From NCBI RefSeq assembly GCF_009852415.1, contig NZ_WOXS01000002.1, positions 372,001 to 436,000 on the forward strand: 64,000 nucleotides of DNA, in the 5' to 3' direction. The notes under the pieces were generated by a model. That model made no database searches and was not told the DNA's origin. It saw only the letters and a program-made list of their open reading frames with translations. Below are positions 63,324-64,000 of this stretch, piece by piece; position 1 is the stretch's first letter; each line of letters begins with the position of its first letter. The position numbers and the translations under genes are program-made. This DNA is from Streptomyces sp. Tu 3180 (GTDB lineage Bacteria > Actinomycetota > Actinomycetes > Streptomycetales > Streptomycetaceae).

Positions 63324-64000
63324 ATGGCACCCTCCATGACAAGACGGCTCGCCGCCGCGCTGCTCGTCTGGCTCACCGCCCTCCCGGGAACGGTCGCGGC
63401 GGCCCCGGCCGGCGGGGATCCCGGGACCTCGGACGGGGCTCCCGCGACCACCGACGACTGGCTGTCGGCCCTCGAGGGGGCCGTCCGTCCCCTGCACACC
63501 ACCGAGCCCACGGGCCCCTGGAAGGACCTGCACCCCTTCGGGGAGGCGGTCGGCGACGCCGCGGTGGTCGGCATCGGCGAGGCCGCCCACGGCTCCCACG
63601 ACTTCGTCGCCTTCCGGCACCGGGTGTTCCGGTACCTGGTCGAGCAAAAGGGCTTCCGCTCCTTCGTCCTGGAGGCCGGCTGGAGCGCCGGTGTGCGCCT
63701 CGACCAGTACCTGCTCACCGGCTGCGGCGATCCCGTCCGGATCATGTCCGAGGAGTTCCAGAACGCCTACCTGCTGCTGCACAGCCAGGAGTACCTGGAC
63801 ATGATCCGCTGGATGCGCGCGTACAACGTCGCCCACCCCGGCGATCCGGTCAGGTTCGTCGGTGACGACAACGCCTACGCCGGCCCGGAGCTGTACGACC
63901 GGGTCGTCGGACACGTCCGGCGCGCCCACCCCGACCTGCTGCCCGCCGTCACCGAGCTGTACCGGGGGCTGCGCCCCACCGTGCCCGTCGGCGAGTGGAT
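63324..64000 (+). CDS. Secreted erythromycin-esterase family protein, partial
   Basis: The first 225 residues are present and the gene runs off the right edge. A signal peptide (LLVWLTALPGTVAAAPA) is followed by the erythromycin-esterase/EreA-type domain: VVGIGEAAHGSHDFVAFRHR near residue 90 with the conserved Glu and catalytic-type His, and RSFVLEAGWSAGVRLDQYLL near 112. Members hydrolyse macrolactones or related esters. ATG 63336 is an alternative start. Confidence 0.88.
   Translation, partial: MAPSMTRRLAAALLVWLTALPGTVAAAPAGGDPGTSDGAPATTDDWLSALEGAVRPLHTTEPTGPWKDLHPFGEAVGDAAVVGIGEAAHGSHDFVAFRHRVFRYLVEQKGFRSFVLEAGWSAGVRLDQYLLTGCGDPVRIMSEEFQNAYLLLHSQEYLDMIRWMRAYNVAHPGDPVRFVGDDNAYAGPELYDRVVGHVRRAHPDLLPAVTELYRGLRPTVPVGEW

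Overview
The window is very GC-rich, uses GTG and TTG starts freely, and carries Streptomyces-type regulators, secreted proteins, an MsiK-style sugar uptake operon and a CebR operator. It is almost certainly a Streptomyces (or close relative) chromosome, from an accessory-rich rather than core region. No rRNA, tRNA, CRISPR array or complete mobile element was seen.

Region 1 (1-12202) is the most interesting part. An unbroken minus-strand series encodes a 37-residue precursor peptide (6675-6788), a strong hairpin, an E1-like/leader-binding protein, an S15-type hydrolase, a YcaO cyclodehydratase, a SagB-type azoline oxidase and a TMD-NBD ABC exporter that runs off the left edge. This is a thiazole/oxazole-modified peptide (TOMM/LAP) gene cluster. 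Immediately upstream lies a complete FecCD/BtuCDF-type metallophore importer (lipoprotein, two permeases, ATPase), with a divergent beta-propeller-like protein. Two near-palindromic 15-mers of the Zur (zinc uptake regulator) type sit exactly at the two promoters, one before the precursor and one between the importer and the propeller gene. I infer a zinc-starvation-induced ribosomal metallophore system: make, export, re-import.

Region 2 (12494-18341) holds a cupin/alcohol dehydrogenase pair divergent from a frameshifted XRE regulator, a Cys/His-rich hypothetical protein, a ComB-like phosphatase with a CRP-like site, and an Eis-type acetyltransferase. Region 3 (18867-26831) holds a secreted protein of unknown function and a fructosamine (Amadori product) utilisation locus: binding protein, two permeases, an FrlB-like deglycase, an FrlD-like kinase and a LacI regulator, with two palindromic operators in the divergent promoter.

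Region 4 (26939-34511) is a mosaic: a GNAT remnant, a small secreted protein, an aminoglycoside nucleotidyltransferase abutting an IS5 transposase fragment, a secreted EEP-fold nuclease/phosphatase, a lipoprotein, a rhomboid protease, an SDR, and an HTH-coiled-coil-REC fusion overlapping a small membrane protein. Region 5 (35200-49605) holds an SGNH hydrolase, a GT1 glycosyltransferase, two secreted proteins (one AOC-barrel-like), a polyprenyl synthase/MpaB operon, a trypsin-fold protein that has lost two catalytic residues, a TetR/oxidoreductase pair, a GAF protein, a RibD-like reductase and a CBM2 glycosidase with a CebR box.

Region 6 (50086-64000) holds a GAF/SpoIIE/HATPase phosphatase, an SDR, a GNAT, two MFS transporters, a small HTH protein, a frameshifted S66 carboxypeptidase, an autoregulated ArsR/VOC pair, a DGPF/ECF42 sigma pair with an in-frame repeat insertion, and a partial erythromycin esterase. 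Three genes are each interrupted by a single G/C indel, which may be sequence error rather than biology.
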